Shown in pieces: positions 1 through 7,979 of a DNA stretch of 31,181 nucleotides (position 1 is its first letter; every line of letters starts with the position of its first letter). The notes beneath the pieces were generated by a model, which saw only the letters and a list, made by a program, of their open reading frames with translations, had not been told where the DNA came from and made no database searches. This DNA is from JAWVZU01 sp033722075 (GTDB lineage: Bacteria; Pseudomonadota; Gammaproteobacteria; Xanthomonadales; SZUA-38). Location: positions 1-31,181 of the forward strand of contig JAWVZU010000013.1 in assembly GCA_033722075.1 (NCBI GenBank), read 5' to 3'. The position numbers and the translations under genes are program-made.

Positions 1-56
1 GCAAGGTACGGCTCATCCTCTATCTGCCGGTGGGCCGGGACACGACCAATGAGTGA
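1..56 (+). CDS. C-terminal end of a probable sensor histidine kinase (partial)
   Basis: Only the last 17 codons, read from base 3, are inside the window; they end in VRLILYLPVGRDTTNE and a TGA at 54-56. A hydrophobic strand of this kind is how many HATPase_c domains finish. The stop overlaps the ATG of the response regulator at 49 by 8 bp, as expected for a kinase-regulator operon. The identification rests on this short strand and the context only; it could be another gene. Confidence 0.5.
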   Translation, partial: KVRLILYLPVGRDTTNE

Positions 57-729
57 CGCGCGACGCATCCTGATCGTCGAGGACGAGCCCGGGCTGCAGA
101 TGACGCTGGAAGACCGGCTGTGCGCCGAAGGCTACGAAGTGGAAACCGCGGGAGACGGCTTCGGTGCGGAGCGTGCGGCGGCCGGAGGCCAGTTCGATCT
201 TATCCTGCTGGATGTCATGCTCCCGGGCCAGGACGGCTTCCAGGTGTGCCGGCGTTTGCGCCGCAAGGGCATTCGGACGCCCATTCTCATGCTGACTGCC
301 CGCGGCGAGGTCGACGACCGGGTCCGGGGCCTGGAACTGGGCGCGGACGACTACCTGCTGAAACCTTTCGAGATGCGTGAACTGCTGGCCCGCGTGGAGG
401 CCCTGCTGCGGCGCGTTCCCGGTGGGCGGCGGCTGGTGACCTTCGGGGCGGCAAAAGTGGATTTCGCAGCGACCAGCGCAACTCTTCACGGCGAGCCGGT
501 CGAGATGTCCGCCCGCATGTTCCGGCTGCTGGAGTACCTGGTAGAACACGCCGGGGAGACGCTGACCCGCGAACAGCTCCTTCAGGAGGTGTGGGGTTAG
601 AGCTCGACACCCTCTACCCGAACCGTCGATTTGCATATCGCCTGGCTGCGCCGCGCGCTGGAGGAGACGCCCGATGCGCCCCGCCACATCGTCACCGTTC
701 GGGGGCTGGGTTACCGGTTTGATCCGTAG
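49..729 (+). pseudogene. OmpR/PhoB-type response regulator interrupted by an in-frame amber codon
   Basis: The receiver domain (residues about 5-118) is intact: acidic pair E11/D12, phospho-acceptor D55, T83 and K105 are all present. A winged-helix DNA-binding domain follows from about residue 130. At codon 184 (598-600) the frame hits TAG where family members usually have a Tyr in the VWGY motif. The same frame continues past it without a shift through TRTVDLHIAWLRRALEE and IVTVRGLGYRF to a second TAG at 727-729, giving the normal family length of 226 codons. The stop removes the recognition helix and wing, so the 183-residue product should not bind DNA normally. It may be a young pseudogene, a base-call error (TAC or TAT to TAG) or a read-through codon. 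The partner kinase seems to overlap its start. Confidence 0.85.
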
Positions 730-750
730 CAGGATGCTGCCCATCGGCGT

Positions 751-800
751 TGGAGCGATCCCCTGATCGCGAAATTTCGCGGCGAGGGCGCCGCTCCTAC
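751..800. repeat. Paired REP-type palindrome (REPIN-like)
   Basis: Two imperfect hairpins face each other around a CGCGAAATTTCGCG core (768-781). The outer ends are GGAGCGAT at 752-759 and CGCCGCTCC at 789-797. Read on the minus strand, the right half begins GTAGGAGCGGCG, like REP elements of Pseudomonas and Xanthomonas relatives. It lies between the convergent response regulator and cytochrome c genes, and the cytochrome stop codon (797-799) lies inside it. It may act as a bidirectional transcript end. I saw no second copy in this window. Confidence 0.65.
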
Positions 801-1258
801 GAGTCCGGCGAACCCAGTCCTGGAAACCGGCCGGCGGCGTGGCGCGCGTGGCACTCCTGGCAGGCGCGGGTCATCTCCTCGTACCAGAACCGTTCCAGTT
901 CCGGGTCTTCGTCTGTTCCGGCGGCCGCCAGGCGCGAAGCCAACTGGTGGAATGCCTTGTCGCGAGCGATGAACCCGGCGGGCAGACGCGTGTGGATCTC
1001 ATGGCGCTGGGCCCCGGTCAGCTCTCCTGACAGAACAAAGCTGGCGTGGATCTTCTCCGCTTCCTGTGCAACAACCGGGTGATCTCCGGTCACCAGGGCA
1101 GTGTGGATTCGCCCCATGGCTGCAGCGATGGCCTGCATCTCGCGAATGATGAGCGACCGCGTCTCGGGTTTCAGGGCCGCCGTGGCAATCTCTTCCGGTG
1201 CCGCATGCGCGGCGGATGTGGCTACAAGCACTGTCGCGGCGAACAGGAAGCGGATCAT
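797..1258 (-). CDS. Periplasmic monohaem cytochrome c, class II (c'-like)
   Basis: The 153-residue product has a signal peptide (residues 1-19, MIRFLFAATVLVATSAAHA, cleavage after AHA). The mature part is mostly helical and carries one haem-binding CxxCH at residues 133-137 (CQECH) close to the C-terminus. A C-terminal CxxCH after a helical bundle is the layout of cytochrome c' and related class II cytochromes. The fifth and sixth ligand state cannot be read from the sequence. Its ATG overlaps the stop of the upstream FG-GAP gene by 4 bp (ATGA), so the two should be co-translated. It is the last gene of the minus-strand cytochrome operon and probably the soluble electron carrier of the set. 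Confidence 0.85.
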   Translation of the reverse strand: MIRFLFAATVLVATSAAHAAPEEIATAALKPETRSLIIREMQAIAAAMGRIHTALVTGDHPVVAQEAEKIHASFVLSGELTGAQRHEIHTRLPAGFIARDKAFHQLASRLAAAGTDEDPELERFWYEEMTRACQECHARHAAGRFPGLGSPDS

Positions 1259-3138
1259 GGTACGTCTCCTTCAGGCGGCCCGACCTCGAGTCGCTGGTCG
1301 ACAGCCACGTTTTCCAGCACCTGCCGATGCCCATCGGGCCAGGTGACTTCCAGGCGCTCCACCCGGGCCGCCTCGCCAAGCCCGAAGGTGACCGGCAATT
1401 CCACCTGTGACAGATAGCTGCGCGCGGGCATCACCGTTCGCCATTGCTCAACGCCATTGACCGTCGCGACGACCCGTGCGCCAATCGCATCCGGATTCGC
1501 ACCGCTGCCGTGCACTTTGACCCGCAGCCAATGGTGACCCAGGGCCTGGTCGTTGCGCAACAGCAGCGGCGGGCGATCCACCTGGGTGATCACCACGTCC
1601 AGGTCGCCATCCGAATCGAAATCGGCAAATGCGGCGCCGCGACCGACGACCGGCTGGGACAGGTCTCCGGTCTGGTCCAGCGGCACGTGCATGAAGGTGC
1701 GTTGACAGTCCGGGCCGCACTGCCAGAACAGCTGGGTGGGTTGCTCGTAGTGCTGACTGGGCTGGACGACGTTGATCTCGTCCTCCACGTGGCCGTTGGT
1801 CTGCAGCAGGTCGATCCGGCCATCCAGGTCGTAGTCGAAGAAGAACAGGCCAAAGCTCAGAGCCTGCCGACTCTCCGGGCCGATCCCGGCAATCATCGAA
1901 TGGTCGGTGAACTGGGGCAGCCCGGCCTGGCTGACGTAGAACGAGGTCATCTCGTTGGAGAAGTTGCCGACCGCGACCGCAATCTCACGGTCGCGATAGG
2001 GCGCGGCGTCGATGCCCATGGCCCCGGTTGCGCTGCCCGTGTTGTCGAAGGCGATGCCGGCGACCATCCCCGACTCCTCGAAGGAGCCGTCGCCGCGGTT
2101 GATGAACAGGAAATTCTGCACCGTGTCGTTGGCGACCACCAGGTCGAGATGCCCGTCATCATTGAGATCCACGGGCAGCACGGCCAGGGCTTTCCCGGCC
2201 GGCAACCCGGTTGCCGGATTGACGACCTGGATTCCGGCCTCGGCGCTGACGTCCTCGAAGGTCCCGTCTCCATCGTTGCGGTAAAGGTAGGAAAAGGTGC
2301 CCGCGTAGTTGGTCGGAGGGCCGTAGGCGCGTCCGATGCCGGTAAGGCGGTAATCCACGGCGATGTCGATGTCACGGGACCATTCCACGTAATTGCAGAC
2401 GAACAGATCCAGGTCGCCATCCCCGTCGTAGTCGAAGAACGCGGCGCTGGTGCTCCAGGAGTCGTCGCTGCCTGCAACGCCGGCCGAGCCGGTCACGTCC
2501 TCGAATGTCCCGGCGCCCGTATTGCGCAACAGCCGGTTCGCACCAACCGCGGAGACAAAGATATCGCTGTGCCCGTCACCGTCGTAGTCGGCGACCGCGA
2601 CACCCATCCCGTAACTGCCCTCGCCGCCCACCTGCGCGGCTTCGGTCATGTCCCCGAAGCGCCCGTCGCCAAGGTTGCGATACAGCGCCAACTGCGGTGT
2701 CGTTCCGCCGCTGTCACGCCAGGGCCAGTGGCCGGAATTGACGAACAGGAGGTCCGGCCACCCGTCCGAATCGTAGTCCAGGAAGGCCACGCCGCCACCC
2801 ATGGTTTCCGGGAGCAGGCGTTCCCCGTAGGCCCCGTTTTCGTGAACGAAGTCGATACCGGCCTCGCGGGTGACGTTCGTGAACGGGACCGCAGGCGGCT
2901 GCACGTCGATGGCCGTCGGGACACTCTCGGCCCGCGCAGGCTCGGCCTCGGTCACCACCTCCGGTACGGGCTCTCGCTTCAGAACCAGCCACATGGCGCC
3001 CAGCAACAGGGCCGCAGCCCCGATCACGATCAGCGACCACTTGAGGGCCTGGCCGATGATCGTATCGTCTTCCGGGACCTCGTCCTCGTAGCCGACCTCG
3101 GAGGCCAGCAGTTCCTCTTCCCTGGGATCCTTGCTCAT
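1255..3138 (-). CDS. Membrane-anchored FG-GAP/VCBS beta-propeller protein with C-terminal ASPIC/UnbV domain (CRTAC1-like)
   Basis: The 627-residue protein has a short acidic cytoplasmic N-terminus, one membrane segment at about residues 33-53, and then an exported region. That region contains repeated calcium-binding-type motifs (DYDSDGWPDLLF, DYDGDGHSDIFV, DYDGDGDLDLFV, DLNDDGHLDLVV, DYDLDGRIDLLQ, DFDSDGDLDVVI), the hallmark of FG-GAP/VCBS propeller blades. The last 90 or so residues (from HHWLRVKVHG to the end) match the ASPIC/UnbV domain. Such proteins are extracytoplasmic, but their biochemical role is not established. The gene overlaps its neighbours on both sides by 4 bp, which ties it to the pentahaem and monohaem cytochromes. 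It may serve as a docking or scaffold partner, which is inference. Confidence 0.9.
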   Translation of the reverse strand: MSKDPREEELLASEVGYEDEVPEDDTIIGQALKWSLIVIGAAALLLGAMWLVLKREPVPEVVTEAEPARAESVPTAIDVQPPAVPFTNVTREAGIDFVHENGAYGERLLPETMGGGVAFLDYDSDGWPDLLFVNSGHWPWRDSGGTTPQLALYRNLGDGRFGDMTEAAQVGGEGSYGMGVAVADYDGDGHSDIFVSAVGANRLLRNTGAGTFEDVTGSAGVAGSDDSWSTSAAFFDYDGDGDLDLFVCNYVEWSRDIDIAVDYRLTGIGRAYGPPTNYAGTFSYLYRNDGDGTFEDVSAEAGIQVVNPATGLPAGKALAVLPVDLNDDGHLDLVVANDTVQNFLFINRGDGSFEESGMVAGIAFDNTGSATGAMGIDAAPYRDREIAVAVGNFSNEMTSFYVSQAGLPQFTDHSMIAGIGPESRQALSFGLFFFDYDLDGRIDLLQTNGHVEDEINVVQPSQHYEQPTQLFWQCGPDCQRTFMHVPLDQTGDLSQPVVGRGAAFADFDSDGDLDVVITQVDRPPLLLRNDQALGHHWLRVKVHGSGANPDAIGARVVATVNGVEQWRTVMPARSYLSQVELPVTFGLGEAARVERLEVTWPDGHRQVLENVAVDQRLEVGPPEGDVP

Positions 3139-5930
3139 CTCTGGACCATTTCCCGTGTCGATTGCAGTTCGTAGGCGCCGTCACGCTGGAGGTCGTAGAG
3201 CACGACCGCATCAGCCGCGTGATCGGCCGCGGGGTCCTTCGTGCGCGCCAAGGCAACGGCCCGGTCGCGGGCATTGTCGTCCACCCGGTACTTGCCGTGC
3301 AGGGCGCGGTGCCGGTGCTCCGAGGCGGCATCCCCCAGGCGAGCGTAAACCTGCGCCAGGCCGTAGTGGGCCTCGGCGTTTTCCGGGTCCAGGGCCAGGG
3401 ACCGTTGGTAGCTCTCCGCCGCTTGCTCCAGGTAGTCCGTCGCGCCGGGCGACCCCGGGGTCTCCAGGTTGGAACGCTCGAACAAGGTTCGGGCGTACTG
3501 GTTCAGCAGGCGATAGTCCTGGCTGAAGTCGAACTCCCGTTCGCGGGCCTCCTGAAAACGCGTGCCGAGGACCTGGCGGTAGCCTTCCAGGGCCTCGTCC
3601 AGGTAACCGTTCTGGGCATTCACCGTGGCCGTGAAATAGGCCACCGACCAGGGATAGGCCGGCGGATCGTGGTCCGCGGCCCGGCGAAGCGCGTCCACCG
3701 CGTCCCGCAGACGTCCCTCGCGGAGGTAGACGCGGGCAAGGTTCAGCGGCCCGTCAGGCCTTCCCAGTGCCTCCACCCGGGCAAATGCCTCCTCCGCCTG
3801 GCGAAGCTGACCGAGTCCGGCCTTGCGCAGCAGCCCGATTCCGAAGTCGTTCCAGCGCTGCCACTCCGGGATGTCGACCACTCGGCCGGGCGCCGATACC
3901 GTCGTGCTGCCGACCGGAAACTCGATCCGGTCGGCCGCAATCGTCGTGATCGGCAGGTCGTTGAAGGTGAAGCCTTCGCCCTGGAAGAGCCGCATATAGC
4001 GGGTATCGAACTTGCGGTATTGCAGCCGCACGTCCAATTCCACTGTCGATCCGGCATCTTCGGGCACGCGCAGCAGGTAGTGAACGACATCCGCGGCGCC
4101 GGGCGGGATCTGGTGGTTGTACAGGGGTACGAAGATGTCCTCCGGATTACGGCGATCGATCCGGTTGCCCTCGCGGTCGATCACATAGGCGTTCACGAAA
4201 TGGGACCAGGGATCGACCGCGCCGTCCCGCGGGTCCATACCGCCGCTGCGCCCGATCACCTCGCCGCCGCTGGTTGCGGTCACATCGACCCAGACCTCGT
4301 TGGAATCCGCGGTCCCCTGGGTGAAGGGATGGCCGAGGGTCAAGGTCCGGAGCACCACCTCCACGAGGTAGGCCTGGCCCGGCTCCAGGACCGGCACCTC
4401 AGGGCCCAGCGGAGCAATAAGTTCCCCGTCGATCTGCCCTCCCCTGCGAACACCGAAGATGTCGACGCGCAGAGATCCCTCGAGGATGTCCCGGTGCGCA
4501 TCGTTGACCCATCCGGGCATGTCCAGCAGGTGCGGAATCGCCGTGTTGGCGGACGGAAACTGGTGATCGTGCACCTGCAGCACCCCATCCACGGGCTGCG
4601 CGCCGAAATCATCCGACGGGTGGGTCGGCATGTGGCAACCATTGCAGTCGTGCTGCGCCTTGGGCGGATAGTAGAAACTGGTGATGCCGTGGCCCGACAC
4701 GCCGCTCAGGTGATAGGTGTCGTAATGATTCTGGCCGCGCAACCACTTGTAGCCGTTGAATTCCTCGGCCAGGTGGACCTTGTGGCAGGTGCCGCAGAAC
4801 TCGGGAGTCCGGTGGAGCGGCTTGAGGAAGGTCTTCTTGTGGAACTCCGGCTTGGCCTTGACCAGCAGGCGGTTGATCCACTGCAGCGCCGGTTGATCGC
4901 TGCGTGCAAAGGGATAATGCAGGGGTTCCTCGATAGTGTAGTCGGAGTTGCCGCGCGGGCTGTTCACGTTGGTGATCGCGTGGCAGCCGGTACAGGTGAT
5001 TCCGGCCTGGGCGGTGGGGTGATTGACGTCGTCGAAGTCCGGGTCGTCGAAGGCTCCGCTGAAAAACGGAACCAGGTCATGGCAGCCGGCGCAGAATCGG
5101 GCCGCCTGGACCGTTCCGTCACGCTCCATGGCAAATTCGCGAGTGTTGCGTACCGAGAACAAGTAGGCCGGATTGTTGAAGGAGGCAAACCGGTGGACGC
5201 TGTGGGACCACTTCTCGTGAGTGTCCGCATGACACTCCTTGCAGTAGCCGTCCATCATCAGCACGTCGGCCGGGATGAAGTTACCGGTGGCCGTGCGCGC
5301 CAGCGACGGGAAGAAATACTGCTCCCCACTCGCCGGACCGGCCTCGTTCCAGCGCCGCGGGTCCTGGGCCTGGAGAACCAGCATCACCGCGGCAAAGCCG
5401 AGCGCAGCCGCCGCAACGGCCCCGCCAAAACGCCAGTTGATCCGTTTGCCGGCCAACCGATGAAGAACGAACAGCCAGGCCGCGACCAGCGGCGTGACCA
5501 CATGCAGCCAGTAGGCGACGGAACGGGCCGTCGGCTGGCGGATCTCAAGGAAGGGCAGACCCCGGGTCAGCACCAGGCCGGAGACCAGCAGCAGCAGCGC
5601 CGTCACGAACAGCGCATAACCCACCTTCACCGCGCGGCGATTGGGCCGGTCATGGGCATTGCTGATGTGGATCGCCCCGTAGATGATCACCGGCAAGATG
5701 ATAAGCAGGCCCAATGCCAGGTGGACCAGGAACATCACCTGGTAGAAGTAGTCCTGGTACGTCTCCCCGCTGAACCACTCGGCCAGCGAAATCATGCCCA
5801 GGTAGGCGGCATTGACCGTCAGCAGTGCGAACAGCCCGAACACGACGTACAGCAGCCGGCGAAGCTTGGGGCCGACGGCCGGGATATAGCGACGAGAGAC
5901 CCGCAGACTGGGCTTGGAATCGGTGACCAT
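3135..5930 (-). CDS. Integral-membrane pentahaem cytochrome c with TPR tail
   Basis: The 931-residue protein has three parts. Residues about 24-190 hold five hydrophobic segments. Residues about 195-450 hold five CxxCH haem sites: CKECH 230-234, CAGCH 280-284, CTGCH 313-317, CGTCH 379-383 and CNGCH 429-433, with many extra His (for example HSVHRF, HDHQF) that could be distal ligands. This block resembles the cytochrome c554/multihaem c family. After a beta-rich linker, residues about 690-890 contain TPR-like helical pairs (for example YQRSLALDPENAEAHYGLAQVYARLGD). The membrane part could take electrons from a b-type cytochrome or quinol, and the haem domain should be periplasmic. The substrate is unknown. 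It lies 64 bp downstream of the LuxR-type gene and overlaps the FG-GAP gene by 4 bp. Confidence 0.88.
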   Translation of the reverse strand: MVTDSKPSLRVSRRYIPAVGPKLRRLLYVVFGLFALLTVNAAYLGMISLAEWFSGETYQDYFYQVMFLVHLALGLLIILPVIIYGAIHISNAHDRPNRRAVKVGYALFVTALLLLVSGLVLTRGLPFLEIRQPTARSVAYWLHVVTPLVAAWLFVLHRLAGKRINWRFGGAVAAAALGFAAVMLVLQAQDPRRWNEAGPASGEQYFFPSLARTATGNFIPADVLMMDGYCKECHADTHEKWSHSVHRFASFNNPAYLFSVRNTREFAMERDGTVQAARFCAGCHDLVPFFSGAFDDPDFDDVNHPTAQAGITCTGCHAITNVNSPRGNSDYTIEEPLHYPFARSDQPALQWINRLLVKAKPEFHKKTFLKPLHRTPEFCGTCHKVHLAEEFNGYKWLRGQNHYDTYHLSGVSGHGITSFYYPPKAQHDCNGCHMPTHPSDDFGAQPVDGVLQVHDHQFPSANTAIPHLLDMPGWVNDAHRDILEGSLRVDIFGVRRGGQIDGELIAPLGPEVPVLEPGQAYLVEVVLRTLTLGHPFTQGTADSNEVWVDVTATSGGEVIGRSGGMDPRDGAVDPWSHFVNAYVIDREGNRIDRRNPEDIFVPLYNHQIPPGAADVVHYLLRVPEDAGSTVELDVRLQYRKFDTRYMRLFQGEGFTFNDLPITTIAADRIEFPVGSTTVSAPGRVVDIPEWQRWNDFGIGLLRKAGLGQLRQAEEAFARVEALGRPDGPLNLARVYLREGRLRDAVDALRRAADHDPPAYPWSVAYFTATVNAQNGYLDEALEGYRQVLGTRFQEAREREFDFSQDYRLLNQYARTLFERSNLETPGSPGATDYLEQAAESYQRSLALDPENAEAHYGLAQVYARLGDAASEHRHRALHGKYRVDDNARDRAVALARTKDPAADHAADAVVLYDLQRDGAYELQSTREMVQR

Positions 5931-5994
5931 GGATTGATTCGTTCCTTGCGCGGCCGCTCATTCTGGCCCAGGACGGCACACAAGCCAACGGACT

Positions 5995-6531
5995 TTACGC
6001 GGATTTAACAGGCCCGTTTTCGGAAGAAGGCCGGGCCGGCAGCAACAGGTCTTCCAGGAAAAATGCCGAAAGTGCGGCGCGGCCAGGCAGATGCGCCTTG
6101 CGATAGACTGCCCGGGCCTGCTCACGGATGGTGCGCTCGCTGGTCTGCCTCAGCTGGGCAATTTCCTTGTGGCTGAGCCCCTTGAGCATCAGCAGGGCAA
6201 CTTCCGACTCGGCCTCACTGAGCTGCCACCGCTCGAACTGCTGCTGGATGGCCGCCGACAGCCCCTGGAGCAGGACCTCGTTCTCGCGTCGCCATTGCTC
6301 GGCTTCCCGGCGGATTTCGGTCAATCCGCTCCGGGCGGCCAGCAGCTGAACCCACAGGAAGAGCACGCCGCCCGCGGCAATCAGGAGGACCAGCAACTCG
6401 ATCGTGATGTGCAGCCAGCCGATCCCGTCTCTCAGATCGTTGGCGACATCGAGCCCGATCAGGACCGCGATCAGAACGAACAGTCCGAGAACGGCAAAGA
6501 TCGGCCTCTGGTCGTCTACGTCAAATGCCAT
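5995..6531 (-). CDS. Membrane-anchored LuxR-type transcriptional regulator
   Basis: From the ATG at 6531 (preceded by GAGGGCGTT, an acceptable ribosome site) the product has 178 residues. A longer reading to 6630 exists but has no typical protein character. Two hydrophobic segments (about residues 11-28 and 40-64) are followed by a charged helix, likely coiled coil (70-100), and a LuxR/GerE-type HTH at 104-162 (LSEAESEVALLMLKGLSHKEIAQLRQTSERT). There is no receiver or ligand-binding domain, so any signal must come through the membrane or the short loop between the two segments. It is first in the minus-strand cytochrome operon and divergent from the b561 gene, so it probably controls both. 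Confidence 0.82.
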   Translation of the reverse strand: MAFDVDDQRPIFAVLGLFVLIAVLIGLDVANDLRDGIGWLHITIELLVLLIAAGGVLFLWVQLLAARSGLTEIRREAEQWRRENEVLLQGLSAAIQQQFERWQLSEAESEVALLMLKGLSHKEIAQLRQTSERTIREQARAVYRKAHLPGRAALSAFFLEDLLLPARPSSENGPVKSA

Positions 6532-6550
6532 AACGCCCTCAAAAGCCCGG

Positions 6551-6560
6551 GACGTACGTC
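6551..6560. promoter_or_regulatory. Perfect 10-bp palindrome, possible operator
   Basis: GACGTACGTC is its own reverse complement. It sits in the 101-bp interval between the divergent LuxR-type gene and the cytochrome b561 gene. A LuxR-family dimer often binds such a site, but nothing else supports the assignment and a 10-bp palindrome can arise by chance. Confidence 0.3.
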
Positions 6561-6632
6561 GAATGACGAATTGTAGCAGTGGCCCCGCGAGCGCAAATTG
6601 ATCGCACGCACCTCTCGAATGGAGAAACACCG

Positions 6633-7367
6633 ATGAGTGAGCAGATTAAGGGCGTCCGGGTCTGGGATCCGCTGATCCGAATCGGTCATTGGCTTGTCGT
6701 AGTTGCCTTCTTCACCGCCTATTTCACGGAGGAAGAGTTTCTTACACTGCATAGCTGGGCCGGCTACGTCGTCGCTGCGGTCGTCGCCATCCGGATCATC
6801 TGGGGCTTCGTCGGTCCGCCGACGGCGCGCTTTCGAAACTTCGTGCGCTCGCCGCGAAAGGCCCTGGCCTATCTGCGTCTCCTGATCGCTGGTCGACCGC
6901 CGAAATACCTTGGCCACAACCCGGCGGGAGGGCTGATGATCGTCCTGATGCTGCTGAGTCTGCTGGGGACGGCCGGCTCCGGCATGGTCATCTACGCGAT
7001 CGAGGAAGGCGCGGGACCGCTCGCGCCGTTGCTGGCAACCAATACGGGTGCCGGTCTCATTCCGATTTCGGCGGCGCTGGCGGATGAGGACGACGAGGAA
7101 GAGGAAGCGCATGAGCATGCTGCCGCAGGTCTACTGGGCGGAGAGGAGTTCTGGGAGGAGATCCACGAGGTGCTGGCCAATTTCACACTGGCGCTGGTGA
7201 TCCTGCACGTACTCGGCGTGGTCGCATCCAGCCTGGCAAGCCGGGAAAACCTCGTGCGGGCAATGGTCACCGGACGCAAGAAGGCCCTCGTTGACGAGCC
7301 TACGGCACCCACCCCACGAGAAAAGCGGCCTGAGGGGCATCCAGATCAAGTTTCCTCGCACCCTTAA
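6633..7367 (+). CDS. Cytochrome b561-family membrane protein
   Basis: The ATG at 6633 follows GGAG at a suitable distance; an in-frame extension to 6579 is unlikely. The 244-residue product has four main hydrophobic segments and the His pattern of the bacterial b561/hydrogenase b-type cytochrome family: H19 (RIGHW), H40 (LHSW), H178 (EIHE) and H192 (LHVLG). These should bind two b haems across the membrane and move electrons from quinol to a c-type partner. Between segments 3 and 4 is an unusual acidic, His-bearing insertion (residues 151-162, DEDDEEEEAHEH). It is divergent from the multihaem operon, which contains likely c-type partners. Confidence 0.88.
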   Translation: MSEQIKGVRVWDPLIRIGHWLVVVAFFTAYFTEEEFLTLHSWAGYVVAAVVAIRIIWGFVGPPTARFRNFVRSPRKALAYLRLLIAGRPPKYLGHNPAGGLMIVLMLLSLLGTAGSGMVIYAIEEGAGPLAPLLATNTGAGLIPISAALADEDDEEEEAHEHAAAGLLGGEEFWEEIHEVLANFTLALVILHVLGVVASSLASRENLVRAMVTGRKKALVDEPTAPTPREKRPEGHPDQVSSHP

Positions 7368-7434
7368 GTGCCTGTAGAGCTTCTACCGCCGTTTCTAGCC
7401 TGAATATCGCACCCGGACCCATGCGGCGACGATC

Positions 7435-7446
7435 CGTTCATGAACG
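7435..7446. promoter_or_regulatory. Perfect 12-bp palindrome upstream of the CBS gene
   Basis: CGTTCATGAACG is a perfect palindrome centred about 45 bp before the ATG at 7485. Position and symmetry fit an operator overlapping a promoter. No regulator can be named from the sequence. Confidence 0.3.
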
Positions 7447-7484
7447 ACGGGGCATGCTATCGATGTTCAACGTGGGGGCAGCTC

Positions 7485-7955
7485 ATGATTTCTTCCGTGC
7501 CGGTCGAAAAGTGCAGCACCAAACAGTTCCTGGATCAGAAGGGACGTGTCGTCTTCCACATAGGCCCCGATGCGCAGGTGCTGGAAGCGCTGGAAATCAT
7601 GGCAGATAAGGATATCGGCGTCCTGGTCGTGCTGGACGACCGGAACCGCCTGGTCGGGATGTTTTCAGAACGCGATTACGCGAGGAAGATCATCCTGAAA
7701 AAGAAGACTTCCCGCTCCACGCCCGTATCCGAAGTGATGACGTCCAAGGTAGTGACCGTCACCGAGGAGCATTCCCTGGACGATTGCCTGGCGATCATGA
7801 CCAAGCACAACATCCGGCATCTGCCGGTCACTCACGGCGGCACGGTCGTCGGCGTCCTGGGTATAGGCGAACTGGTCCGGCAGAAACTGCGCGAGAAGGA
7901 CCACGAAATCGAGACGCTGGAGCAGTACATCTCCGGGGGCGTCGCTTACGGCTGA
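7485..7955 (+). CDS. CBS-domain-pair protein
   Basis: The start at 7485 is preferred because GGGGG precedes it by a few bases; in-frame starts upstream (7440, 7464) add a Cys-rich stretch of unlikely character. The 156-residue protein is made only of two CBS motifs (about residues 8-68 and 76-135: IMADKDIGVLVVLDDRNRLV with MFSERDYARKI, and MTKHNIRHLPVTHGGTVVG with VLGIGELV) and a C-terminal helix. Stand-alone CBS pairs bind adenine nucleotides and report energy or redox state to partners. No partner domain is fused here. It is 117 bp after the b561 gene, on the same strand, and may have its own promoter. Confidence 0.88.
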   Translation: MISSVPVEKCSTKQFLDQKGRVVFHIGPDAQVLEALEIMADKDIGVLVVLDDRNRLVGMFSERDYARKIILKKKTSRSTPVSEVMTSKVVTVTEEHSLDDCLAIMTKHNIRHLPVTHGGTVVGVLGIGELVRQKLREKDHEIETLEQYISGGVAYG

Positions 7956-7979
7956 AGCGTCAGGACCGGGCCGCCGGGA

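Noticed and set aside
598..600. Pyrrolysine or selenocysteine read-through at the amber codon
   Set aside because: The position is normally Tyr and no recoding signal is seen; mutation or base-call error is simpler.
1444..3174. 576-codon plus-strand open frame
   Set aside because: Antisense shadow of the FG-GAP gene, whose repeated motifs and overlaps with neighbours are convincing.
3162..6008. 948-codon plus-strand open frame
   Set aside because: Antisense shadow of the pentahaem cytochrome; no domain sense, and long antisense frames are common at this GC content.
7374..7386. GTAGA-GCT-TCTAC hairpin after the b561 gene
   Set aside because: Stem of 5 bp with a 3-base loop and no T-run; too weak to call a terminator.
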